DNA of 62,847 bases, taken from positions 1-62,847 of the forward strand of contig JBEKBS010000015.1 of the NCBI GenBank assembly GCA_050015275.1, written 5' to 3'. The DNA comes from DATKJS01 sp050015275. GTDB lineage: Bacteria; Acidobacteriota; Aminicenantia; Aminicenantales; Saccharicenantaceae. Made by a program: the position numbers and the translations under genes. This document shows, piece after piece, positions 9,732 through 16,946 of this stretch (its first letter is position 1; each line of letters starts with the position of its first letter). The notes beneath the pieces are model-generated. The model was not told the origin of the DNA, searched no databases, and saw nothing but the letters and a program-made list of their open reading frames with translations.

Positions 9732-10037
9732 TTATCCGAGTTTAAAAATGATGATAAGAATTCTGATGAATAACAGAATCCAGGCCACGCAAATAATAAT
9801 CCAGGCGATCTTCTTGGCGACACCAACAAGAAACATGAATACGGTCAAAATGATCAAGAATCCGAGGGGATCGACAATATTGTCCGGGAAAATATTACGT
9901 GGGAATAACGGCTGAATGACCCTGATGATCCCTGAACCGATCTGATGGGCCAGGAAATAAATGAATGTGAGGATCTTATGCAGGATCCCATTCAGCGGTC
10001 TCAAACTCGTTGTTTCTTGCACGAATAAATTATTCAT
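9732..10037 (-). CDS. Small hydrophobic membrane protein of unknown function
   Basis: 101 aa with two predicted membrane segments, about residues 18-40 and 58-98; the latter is long and may be two. I do not recognise the family. A GGGAGG site 10 bases before ATG supports translation. It lies 62 bases after the DUF3943 gene on the same strand and is probably its operon partner. The region is AT-richer than the bulk of the window. Confidence 0.6.
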   Translation of the reverse strand: MNNLFVQETTSLRPLNGILHKILTFIYFLAHQIGSGIIRVIQPLFPRNIFPDNIVDPLGFLIILTVFMFLVGVAKKIAWIIICVAWILLFIRILIIIFKLG

Positions 10038-10099
10038 TTTTTTCGGGCCTCCCTTGCCGACAGCATTTCCTCATGATCTATCTGAACAAAGGCGTGAAT

Positions 10100-11692
10100 T
10101 TAGAAATACATCATCAGATAGACTTTCTGCTCGCTGTTCCTTTTGTGAACATTCGGATAATCGCGAAGGTAGTTGTCCTTGTGGTAATACAAGTATTCAA
10201 ATCCGAGGCTGAGATTGCTGACAAGTTTGACGGCAATTCTGGGTTTGAAGATGCCGATGACATTGTTCCCGGCCGGCCCGATATACGTGTGAAGCCAGTA
10301 CAGGTAATAGATCGCCGTCACTTGTCCCCTGTCCGCAATATTCAGAGTGCCCTCATACTTGGCTTCGCCTCCGCCGGAATAATCATAATTCCGGCCAGGG
10401 ATCCCGCCCTCCACAATATCAATATAAGACGAATCGCTGGCGCCGAGAGGGACGACCCCGAGATGGAATGCGGATTGAAAATTCGTATTCTTGGACAACT
10501 GCCACTTCGCGATGATTCCTCCACCGAAGCCCAGAGTGGCGAGTTCGAAGATCCTGCTGTCCCAGTAGTTATAATGTTGAAATGCCCCGATCAGGATGTC
10601 CCAATTCCCGGAATGAACGGTCTTGCCGAACAAAAGACCATACCCGGTGAGATTGTCCAGATATTTCTTATCCACATTTTTTCCATAGCTGAGATCTATC
10701 CGGAGCTTGAAGAAATCAAAAGGCTTCCGGGGCCGGATCTCAAACGGATCCCCATAATCCAGATGAATCCCTAAACTTCCGCATAGGCTCCCCGTCCCGA
10801 AGTTCGTCCCCTCATTGAAGAAATGCGTCCCGGCGTACAACGTGATATTGAGAGGTTCTTTCTGATAGACCTCTTTCGGAGTGACTCGCGTCATCTTTCC
10901 GTGCAAAAGTCTTTCGAGAGCTCTCCCGGGACTCATAATCGCAGCCGCAAATTCCCGGAAAAATCTCTCCCATCCGGTCGTTCGATCATCCAGGATATTC
11001 GAACCTAATCTGTAAAGGACTTCTCCAAACAAGGCGCCGCTGAGAGTCGTGTTGATAATATCGTTATACGACGGCCGCGTCGTTTCCCCGAAATACTCCC
11101 ATATCAAACTTCCCATAAAGGCAAAAGGCATGGATTCCCAGTAACTGTATCCGTTCGCCCGAGCAGCATCAAAATACATGCCCCCGGAATAGGGATGAAA
11201 GAAAAAATTCATGCCCAACCGGTCTGTATCCCATTCCCAGCCCGTTTTTATGTTATATTTCCAGCTTGCCGGTCCTATGTGCGACCAGGAATAATTAAAA
11301 ACAAACCGATCAACCGCCCAAATAAAAGCATCCGCTGAGATCACCCTGAGAGCGACCTCCCACACGGGGGATCTCTTGTTATACTCCGGGTCGTCATTCC
11401 GCAGCCGAACGGGCGCCTCGGTAAACGGCTGTTGTTGGAGGGAAAATGCGATGGGCCCAGAGCCGCCTCCATTCACGCTGTCGGTGTTTGTTCGAAACGA
11501 AGATAAACAAAAATTCGCACCATAGGCTTGCGGGGGCTGATGCGATCCCGGCCGCGGAGGATCGTTGCTCCCGGATAATAGGCCCCCGTATGCGTGTGAT
11601 CCGCCACTGATGAAGGCCGCGAAAAAGGCCAGAGCCATCAGCGCGGATTTCCATTGACACCCGCAGAAACGCTGCCTTTCGTGTTCCGTCAC
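10100..11692 (-). CDS. DUF3943 domain-containing outer-membrane-associated protein
   Basis: 530 aa. An N-terminal hydrophobic segment (residues about 15-35) fits a signal peptide. The DUF3943 core follows: a HPYSGGMYFDAARANGYSYW stretch, then MGSLIWEYFGETTRPSYNDI and LGSNILDDR. The C-terminal half has alternating short amphipathic strands and ends in YLMMYF, a terminal aromatic residue typical of outer-membrane barrels. Function is unknown for the family. The start is GTG at 11692 with AGGGAGG five bases upstream. It follows the DUF6600 gene on the same strand but is separated from it by a very strong hairpin. Confidence 0.8.
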   Translation of the reverse strand: MTEHERQRFCGCQWKSALMALAFFAAFISGGSHAYGGLLSGSNDPPRPGSHQPPQAYGANFCLSSFRTNTDSVNGGGSGPIAFSLQQQPFTEAPVRLRNDDPEYNKRSPVWEVALRVISADAFIWAVDRFVFNYSWSHIGPASWKYNIKTGWEWDTDRLGMNFFFHPYSGGMYFDAARANGYSYWESMPFAFMGSLIWEYFGETTRPSYNDIINTTLSGALFGEVLYRLGSNILDDRTTGWERFFREFAAAIMSPGRALERLLHGKMTRVTPKEVYQKEPLNITLYAGTHFFNEGTNFGTGSLCGSLGIHLDYGDPFEIRPRKPFDFFKLRIDLSYGKNVDKKYLDNLTGYGLLFGKTVHSGNWDILIGAFQHYNYWDSRIFELATLGFGGGIIAKWQLSKNTNFQSAFHLGVVPLGASDSSYIDIVEGGIPGRNYDYSGGGEAKYEGTLNIADRGQVTAIYYLYWLHTYIGPAGNNVIGIFKPRIAVKLVSNLSLGFEYLYYHKDNYLRDYPNVHKRNSEQKVYLMMYF

Positions 11693-11820
11693 GGCATCCT
11701 CCCTGACAGAGACATTGTGGTTACTTTTCTAGGTTGATGTCGAAGGTTGCTGCAACCCCGGCCAAAAAAACCGGCACAAGGATCGCGCATCTGCGATTCA
11801 TGGGCCGCCTTATCTTCATC

Positions 11821-11853
11821 GCCGGCCCCGAGAAGATGCTTCTCGGGGCCGGC
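11821..11853 (-). terminator. Perfect 15-bp stem-loop downstream of the DUF6600 gene
   Basis: Inverted repeat with arms 11821-11835 and 11839-11853 around loop ATG; the stem is GC-rich and free of mismatches. It lies 36 bases past the stop of the minus-strand gene at 11890. No T-run follows, so it may be a transcript-stabilising or factor-dependent end. Confidence 0.55.
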
Positions 11854-11889
11854 GGGAAGTGCTCGATAAACGCTCGACTCACCCCAGCC

Positions 11890-13083
11890 CTACTCCTGCT
11901 TGATCTCTTTCTTTTTGGGCGGCGGGGCCTGCTTGGGCGGCTGGACGACCCGTTTGACCTGCGCGGTATCCTGGATATGCCGTGTGGTCAACTGCTGCTT
12001 CTCAGCCTGATGCTGTTTCTGCAATTGGGCGGTTTTGGCCTGGTAGTCCTTCTGGACCTTCGCTTTTGCAGCCGTGTCGCGGATCTGCGCTTGTGCCGCG
12101 GCGCTCTTGCTCTGCATGTTCTTCAGCTCTTGCGCCTGGGTTTTCTCGAGGAGGGCCTTTTCCTCGGCTTGCCGCTTCGTAACGGCCGCGGCTTCCGCGT
12201 TGATGGGCTGTTGTGCTCGAGGCTCGAAGACCTTGGCCGTAGCCAGCTCTTGTTTGGCTTGGTCCCTGTTCAAAACGACCTTTGGCTTTGCGGTTTCGTT
12301 TTCCCGGATGGCCGGCCGGAACATCTGGACCTCTTGGCCCACGACCTTCGTGCGTCCCGGCTGCCGGGCATCCTGCATCGCGTATGTGGGGATGGCCCGC
12401 CCGGTGATTCGGCGGATCTCATCTTGCCCGATTCCTTCGTTGATGATCCTGTTGTTGCGGGTGTAGATGTTGTTGTGCATCGATGTGCTGTTGACGATCG
12501 TCTGGTTGCGTTCGAACGGAAGGACATAGGGATTGAGATTCTGGTCCTGAAAATGCGGGCCTTGGATGAAGACCCAGAAATTGAGGGGAATGTTGATCGA
12601 GAGCGAATTGAAATTCATTCCGGCGCTGAACTCGATGCCAGGCGGAAGAGGCGCCCAGCCCATGTATTGGTCATTCGACCTCCAGGTCACCCAGGCGGGG
12701 CCCCAGACCGTGCCGGGAACCCAGAACCAGCCGATGTCGTTATCCCAGTCCCAGCGGCCATAATGGAAGGGAATATCTCCCCATTCCTCGTTCGCGATCC
12801 AGGTCCAGCCGTCGTCGGTCCAGACCCAATGTCCATCGCTATAAGGCCGCCAGCGGTAGCCCATATGCCTGGGGGTCCAAACGTTGCCGTAGGGATTGAG
12901 GCTGACCCAGCTTCCATAGGGGGACAAACGATCATAAAAGTAGGACGTATCTTCTTGTTGAAGACCGGAGACAATGGGACTTCCCCCGCTAGGGGAATAG
13001 CCGATCTTGGGCGAAGAAAAATACCCAGCGTAGCCCGCCGTGATCACAAGGATAACAGGAATGATCCAGAGGAATTTCTTCAT
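11890..13083 (-). CDS. DUF6600 Trp-rich surface protein with C-terminal coiled coil
   Basis: 397 aa. A signal-type hydrophobic N-terminus (residues 3-20) is followed by the DUF6600 domain (about 45-150), seen as YDRLSPYGSWVSL, WTPRHMGYRWRPYSDGHWVW, WTWIANEEWGDIPFHYGRW and WFWVPGTVWGPAWVTW. From about residue 285 the protein is a charged Ala/Gln/Lys-rich helix with coiled-coil character, ending in a Pro-Lys tail. It is probably an exported envelope protein; no enzymatic function is known. AAGGAGG precedes the ATG. A strong sigma-54 promoter match lies at 13111-13126, so control by an enhancer-binding protein is likely. A paralogous domain occurs in the protein at 31658-33682. Confidence 0.8.
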   Translation of the reverse strand: MKKFLWIIPVILVITAGYAGYFSSPKIGYSPSGGSPIVSGLQQEDTSYFYDRLSPYGSWVSLNPYGNVWTPRHMGYRWRPYSDGHWVWTDDGWTWIANEEWGDIPFHYGRWDWDNDIGWFWVPGTVWGPAWVTWRSNDQYMGWAPLPPGIEFSAGMNFNSLSINIPLNFWVFIQGPHFQDQNLNPYVLPFERNQTIVNSTSMHNNIYTRNNRIINEGIGQDEIRRITGRAIPTYAMQDARQPGRTKVVGQEVQMFRPAIRENETAKPKVVLNRDQAKQELATAKVFEPRAQQPINAEAAAVTKRQAEEKALLEKTQAQELKNMQSKSAAAQAQIRDTAAKAKVQKDYQAKTAQLQKQHQAEKQQLTTRHIQDTAQVKRVVQPPKQAPPPKKKEIKQE

Positions 13084-13110
13084 ATTCGTCCTCCTTCAAT
13101 AAATAAGTAA

Positions 13111-13126
13111 TGCGAAATGCGTGCCA
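13111..13126 (-). promoter_or_regulatory. Sigma-54 promoter for the DUF6600 gene
   Basis: On the minus strand the sequence reads TGGCACGCATTTCGCA, matching TGGCAC-N5-TTGCA with one mismatch (TTGC to TCGC); the essential GG and GC are kept and separated by ten bases. The predicted transcript start is about 13100, giving a leader of about 17 bases before ATG 13083. Confidence 0.65.
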
Positions 13127-13355
13127 ATCAATATTCGTTATTCCCTCTCCGTTCTCATGAATGCGAATTGCGTTTAACGCCCTACTAGCCCTGATACACG
13201 CGGTGAAAAGGACGGCCCGGTCCTAACAATCATTTCGGGATAGCTTGGCAGGCAATATGCTTTTTTCCAGGAAATGTGCGGTTTTTAAGGACATTTGCTG
13301 GGAAGGAAGCCGGCTCAATTCGTAGTGCCGGGCTGCCCCGTGGTCTAAAAATGGT

Positions 13356-13377
13356 GATTCTCAACCTGTTGAGAATC
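13356..13377. repeat. Perfect inverted repeat, candidate regulator-binding site
   Basis: Arms GATTCTCAAC and GTTGAGAATC (10 bp each) separated by CT. It lies 11 bases upstream of the sigma-54 promoter at 13389 and between the two divergent sigma-54 promoters, so it could bind an NtrC-type enhancer protein. The distance is shorter than usual for an enhancer of the rightward promoter, but is about 230 bases from the leftward one. Confidence 0.5.
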
Positions 13378-13388
13378 CTCGAAGAACT

Positions 13389-13404
13389 TGGCATGATAAT
13401 TGCT
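13389..13404 (+). promoter_or_regulatory. Sigma-54 promoter for the Lmo0937-type gene
   Basis: TGGCATGATAATTGCT matches TGGCAY-N5-TTGCW at every defined position. The predicted start is near 13415, about 80 bases before the ATG at 13497. Confidence 0.75.
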
Positions 13405-13496
13405 CTAAAAAAGCACGGTCTCTCCCGAATCCATCGCGCCATCTGAGAACGGAAGGGTGCAGGACGGCGAGGGGCAAAAGAAAAAAGGAGGTTTCT

Positions 13497-13643
13497 ATGC
13501 TTTGGACAATCGTGCTCATCCTGTTTGTTTTATGGCTCCTGGGGCTTTTCGCGTTCCACGCCGGCGGCCTGATCCACATTCTTCTGGTCATCGCCTTGAT
13601 CGTCGTGGTCGTACGACTGTTACAGGGCCGGAGAGTTCTTTAG
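13497..13643 (+). CDS. Lmo0937-family small membrane protein
   Basis: 48 aa, almost entirely two hydrophobic segments (residues 2-20 and 24-40) joined by FHAGG, ending in LLQGRRVL. The pattern MLWT...LWLLGL...GGLIHILLVIA...VVRLLQGRR is that of the Lmo0937/'membrane protein' family common in stress-inducible operons. A near-perfect AAAGGAGG lies 6 bases upstream of the ATG. It is preceded by a consensus sigma-54 promoter and followed by a DUF3185-like membrane gene, most likely in one transcript. The same reading frame stays open for a further 48 codons after the stop. Confidence 0.85.
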   Translation: MLWTIVLILFVLWLLGLFAFHAGGLIHILLVIALIVVVVRLLQGRRVL

Positions 13644-13794
13644 CGGAGAGAACGCCAGAAGGAGAAGCCGCTGGCCCAGCCGGCAGGGAGGATCCATCAG
13701 CAGGAAACCCGTGCGGAAGACGTGATCACGGCGTTCGACGCCGGGGGAGGCTGTTTCTCCACGGGCGATATCATCCGCATGGAGGGCTAGACCT

Positions 13795-14010
13795 ATGAAG
13801 CTTATGGGAATTATTCTCATCGTTCTGGGAGTCTTGGCTCTGGTCTATCAGGGTATCCAGTATACGACCAGGGAGAAAATCCTCGATATCGGTTCCCTCA
13901 AGGTCACGGCCGATACAAAAAGGACGATCCCGCTACCTCCCATTGTCGGAGGAGTCGCGCTGGTGGCGGGGATCGTGATGATCGTCTTGGACCGCAGAAA
14001 GACATCATAG
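13795..14010 (+). CDS. DUF3185-like small membrane protein
   Basis: 71 aa with a membrane segment at residues 4-21, a soluble loop (TTREKILDIGSLKVTADTK), then PLPPIVGG and a second membrane segment (about 50-65). This arrangement matches small two-span proteins annotated as DUF3185 or 'hypothetical' next to general-stress genes; the exact family name is from memory. GGAGGG lies 9 bases before the ATG. Probably co-transcribed with the Lmo0937-type gene under sigma-54 control. Function unknown. Confidence 0.7.
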   Translation: MKLMGIILIVLGVLALVYQGIQYTTREKILDIGSLKVTADTKRTIPLPPIVGGVALVAGIVMIVLDRRKTS

Positions 14011-14083
14011 AATCTTCGCGGAGCCCACTCCCCATGAACGAATGAGGGAAGGCAATTGACTTTCGCAGGAGCGAGGATCGATC

Positions 14084-14635
14084 ATGGCTAGAGCCGGATC
14101 AGGTGTCAGAAAGAGAGTTTGGGGAAAAGTCGTCATAGCCCTGGTGGTGGGCGGGGTCGTCATCGGCTCGCTTATTTTTTGGCAGAGATATGCCCTGGCC
14201 ATATGGTACATGGAAGGAAACAAAAAAGTGCAGGAAGTCGTGATCCTCACCATGCTGGAAAACGCGAGACCGCTCATAGAGAAAGAGCTGAAAATGACTC
14301 TTCCCGAAAAGATCCTGAGCTCAATAGCAGGCAAAAGAAATCAAAAAGAGAGACAAACGGGTGCGCTCCAAGATGTCAGAACATTCGGCGAGTTAAGTTT
14401 TGAGAATCATTGGCTCAAATTCAAAGATGTGCATCATTCAGCTTCTCTGAACGGTTTTGATCTCCATGGACTCAGCTATGCGCTGGAATGGAGCCGCGGA
14501 AATGCGGCCGAGGTTTTAACGGCCTTCAACATCAATGTCTTGAAAAGAGAAGTTGGCAAGATGCAGATCAATGAATCCTGCAGCTATTTCACCGAACTGA
14601 GACTCTACGTCGAGAAAAGAGCTAAAAAGAACTGA
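14084..14635 (+). CDS. Single-span membrane-anchored protein of unknown function
   Basis: 183 aa: a basic N-terminus, one membrane segment (about residues 15-36), then a soluble domain. I recognise no family. AGGAGCGAGG lies just upstream of the ATG, and codon use is less GC-rich than in the housekeeping genes to the right. It lies 73 bases after the DUF3185-like gene on the same strand, so it may be the last gene of that sigma-54-driven operon. It is followed by a structured stem-loop and a convergent gene. Confidence 0.6.
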   Translation: MARAGSGVRKRVWGKVVIALVVGGVVIGSLIFWQRYALAIWYMEGNKKVQEVVILTMLENARPLIEKELKMTLPEKILSSIAGKRNQKERQTGALQDVRTFGELSFENHWLKFKDVHHSASLNGFDLHGLSYALEWSRGNAAEVLTAFNINVLKREVGKMQINESCSYFTELRLYVEKRAKKN

Positions 14636-14679
14636 TGGGGGAGGCTGAGAAGCCGTCCCACCGGTGATGAAGGAGGAAG

Positions 14680-14731
14680 GGCCGTGTCTTTAATAAAAGC
14701 GGCGGGGGGGGGGATTGCCGCGAAGACGGCC
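14680..14731. terminator. Nested stem-loop between convergent genes
   Basis: Outer arms GGCCGT(GT)CTT and AAGACGGCC enclose an inner GCGGC/GCCGC stem with a ten-G run in its loop. It lies in the convergent gap between the genes ending at 14635 (+) and 14750 (-), so a bidirectional terminator is plausible although no clear T-run is present. Confidence 0.35.
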
Positions 14732-14749
14732 GGGCTCCATCTCACAGGA

Positions 14750-15121
14750 TCAGTGAGACGTCCGATACATTTTGTCGAGGACTTTGCTGAGATCTAGGAA
14801 ATCATCATTTTTTTGGCTTAAGAATCGCGGCAACAAGAGATGGGCGAGTTCGATGGTGCTCTTCTTTCGATCCGGGATCACAAGGACGACATAGATCTCC
14901 GTGAGGAGTCCACGGAGTCGCTGCATCTGCTGAAGCTCTTTCCGGTCCGACACTGAGAGAACAGCGATAGAATCCGGTTCTATCGGCCTCCGAAGTCTCT
15001 CCCTGAAGTCATCCAGTCTTTGGAAGAGTTCTATTTTACTTTCTGGGATCACCTTATGGACGGCCGCCTCAAGTCTCATTCTATTTTGATCATCCCCAGT
15101 TGAATAAAAAAACAGTTTCAT
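14750..15121 (-). CDS. Small receiver-like protein of unknown function
   Basis: 123 aa. Predicted alternating strands and helices (KLFFYST, DSIAVLSVSD, EIYVVLVIPD) look like a degenerate response-regulator receiver fold, but the acidic pocket and phospho-Asp arrangement are not evident. It lies 241 bases downstream of the NtrC-type regulator on the same strand and has its own possible sigma-54-type promoter at 15186-15201. It could be an accessory to that regulator (inference only). Confidence 0.55.
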   Translation of the reverse strand: MKLFFYSTGDDQNRMRLEAAVHKVIPESKIELFQRLDDFRERLRRPIEPDSIAVLSVSDRKELQQMQRLRGLLTEIYVVLVIPDRKKSTIELAHLLLPRFLSQKNDDFLDLSKVLDKMYRTSH

Positions 15122-15185
15122 GGGATTTAACCTTCCCCTTCAAAAACGAATCTGCGCCATTTCTCTTTCTGCCGACTGAATCCTT

Positions 15186-15201
15186 ATCAAGAAACATGCC
15201 A
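15186..15201 (-). promoter_or_regulatory. Possible sigma-54 promoter, weak -12
   Basis: The minus strand reads TGGCATGTTTCTTGAT. The -24 half is perfect, but the -12 half is TTGA instead of TTGC, losing the conserved C. It is 65 bases upstream of ATG 15121. Confidence 0.3.
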
Positions 15202-15362
15202 AATTCATTAAACCAGACGATCCGTTTTTTATGGGGTAAGGAGATTGGATGAGCCGCTTTCCCTCGGAACCGGCAGCAAGATGTTCGCTTAACGAGTACT
15301 CATTCCTGTAAATAAGGACCCATTCCCTGTTATTTTAAAGGCCGTGACCGGCGTTAGACCGG

Positions 15363-16772
15363 CTAACGCACAACCGTTTGCCGGTATTTTTTTAGCAGAG
15401 TATAGAATCTCGAGCGAGACAAGCCGGACATCCGGCAAGCTTTGTTGTTATCTCCGCCTACAAAAGAGATCAGGTCCCTCAAATACTGACGCTCGGCTTC
15501 AGAAACTGCGGCTTTCCGGATCTCTTTCAATTTGGGCGGCACTTTGGGAACGCTCGAGCGTATCTCCGGCTTACCCGAATTTTTCGGCATCTCCGAGAAA
15601 GAGTTCCGGGCCACCTGAATACGAATATAGGTCGGAAGGTGTTTGGGGAACAGCATGGGTTCTTCTTTTGCCGAAAGCAGAGCTTTCTCCAGAGCCTGGA
15701 TGAGTTCTCGCACGTTGCCGGGCCATTGATATTCGGTCACGATATCCCAGAATTCAGGAGAAGCCCCTTTGGGGACCATTTCGAACCGCTCGCATAGGTC
15801 CTTCATATAAAAGACCGTCAATTTTTTGATGTCTTCGGGAATTTCTCTCAGCGCAGGTGATTCGATCATAAGAGTCCGGAGGCGGAAGAGGAGATCTTCC
15901 CGGAATCGTCCCTCCCCGACCATGGTTTCCAGATTCCTGTTTGTCGCCGCCACAAGCCTGAAATCGCTCTCGATTTCTTTGCGCCCCCCGACAGGACGGA
16001 AGCGGTGCTCTTGAATGACCCGGAGGAATTTTTTTTGGATCAATAAAGGCAGTTCCCCGATCTCATCCAAGAAAAGAGTCCCTCCCGCGGCCTGCATGAT
16101 CAACCCTTCCTCACTCGTTTCAGCCCCGGTGAAAGCTCCCCGCGCGTGCCCGAAAAGGACGCTTTCAACAAGCGTCTCGGGAAGCGCCGTGCAATCGACG
16201 ACCACAAAATTTCTTCTAGCCCGAGAGCTGTTGTAATGGATAGCCTTCGCAAAAAGCTCTTTCCCGGTTCCGGTCTCGCCGGTGATGAGAACATTCACGT
16301 TGCTGCCGGCGGCCTGGGTCACGAGTTCCAGACAAGACGTGATCTTTGGCGAATCTCCGATAATGCCGCTCCTCCTCAAAGCGATCGACGGCTTCCCCGG
16401 TGCTCTTTCCGCCCGATATTCCAGAGCCCGGAGAATGGGCAGTTTGATGGCTTCGAACGAGGCCGGCTTTTCCAAATAATCCCAGGCCCCGGAGCGGATG
16501 GCGCGTTCGGCCTCATCGGGATCGCCCAGCCCGGTGATCACGATGATTTCCGGGGAAGATAGGGCGGCCTTAAACTTCGGAATGATGTCCAGGCCGCTTC
16601 CGTCGGGCAAGCTCACGTCGATAAAAACGATATCGAATGGCTCGGATTCGACTTTCTTGAGCCCCTCCCGGAGGAGGTGCGTCGAAACGGGGTGATGCCC
16701 TAATCGGGTGACGACGTTCGCGATCCAGTCGCGGATCAGCTTATCATCATCGATGATCAGAACCGTAGCCAT
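15363..16772 (-). CDS. Sigma-54-dependent response regulator, NtrC family
   Basis: 469 aa. A receiver domain (1-120) has the acidic pair DDD 8-10, phospho-acceptor Asp52 (FIDVSLPDGSG), a switch Thr in IVITG and Lys in YLEKPAS. The central AAA+ domain (about 135-370) carries Walker A GETGTGKE, the sigma-54 contact loop GAFTGA, Walker B GGTLFLDEIGE and the arginine-finger region FREDLLFRLR. The C-terminus has a Fis-type helix-turn-helix (NKACRMSGLSRSRFYTLLKKYR). The protein should hydrolyse ATP to open sigma-54 promoters when phosphorylated. No sensor kinase gene is adjacent. Nearby sigma-54 promoters at 13111, 13389 and 15186 are natural candidate targets. Confidence 0.95.
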   Translation of the reverse strand: MATVLIIDDDKLIRDWIANVVTRLGHHPVSTHLLREGLKKVESEPFDIVFIDVSLPDGSGLDIIPKFKAALSSPEIIVITGLGDPDEAERAIRSGAWDYLEKPASFEAIKLPILRALEYRAERAPGKPSIALRRSGIIGDSPKITSCLELVTQAAGSNVNVLITGETGTGKELFAKAIHYNSSRARRNFVVVDCTALPETLVESVLFGHARGAFTGAETSEEGLIMQAAGGTLFLDEIGELPLLIQKKFLRVIQEHRFRPVGGRKEIESDFRLVAATNRNLETMVGEGRFREDLLFRLRTLMIESPALREIPEDIKKLTVFYMKDLCERFEMVPKGASPEFWDIVTEYQWPGNVRELIQALEKALLSAKEEPMLFPKHLPTYIRIQVARNSFSEMPKNSGKPEIRSSVPKVPPKLKEIRKAAVSEAERQYLRDLISFVGGDNNKACRMSGLSRSRFYTLLKKYRQTVVR

Positions 16773-16802
16773 GGGGTTTCCTGCGTCAATGATCCAAAGG
16801 AA

Positions 16803-16831
16803 ATCCTATAAAACAAGAAAAGATTTGTCAA
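16803..16831 (-). promoter_or_regulatory. Sigma-70 promoter for the NtrC-type regulator
   Basis: On the minus strand: TTGACA (16831-16826), a 17-base spacer, TAGGAT (16808-16803). It lies about 30-60 bases before ATG 16772, between gyrA's end and the regulator. Confidence 0.5.
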
Positions 16832-16946
16832 GCCCGGGCAGAGGCGTCAGGATAAGGGACTGGGCCGTGGATCTGAACCCGGTCGAAATGATGGAACAGC
16901 ACCCGGTGGAGGACCGTGCGCTGATGATGACGGCCGGGCGTCCCGC

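Noticed and set aside
11734..13110. 458-codon plus-strand frame opposite the DUF6600 gene
   Set aside because: The minus-strand frame has a signal peptide, recognisable domain, ribosome site and promoter; the plus frame has none.
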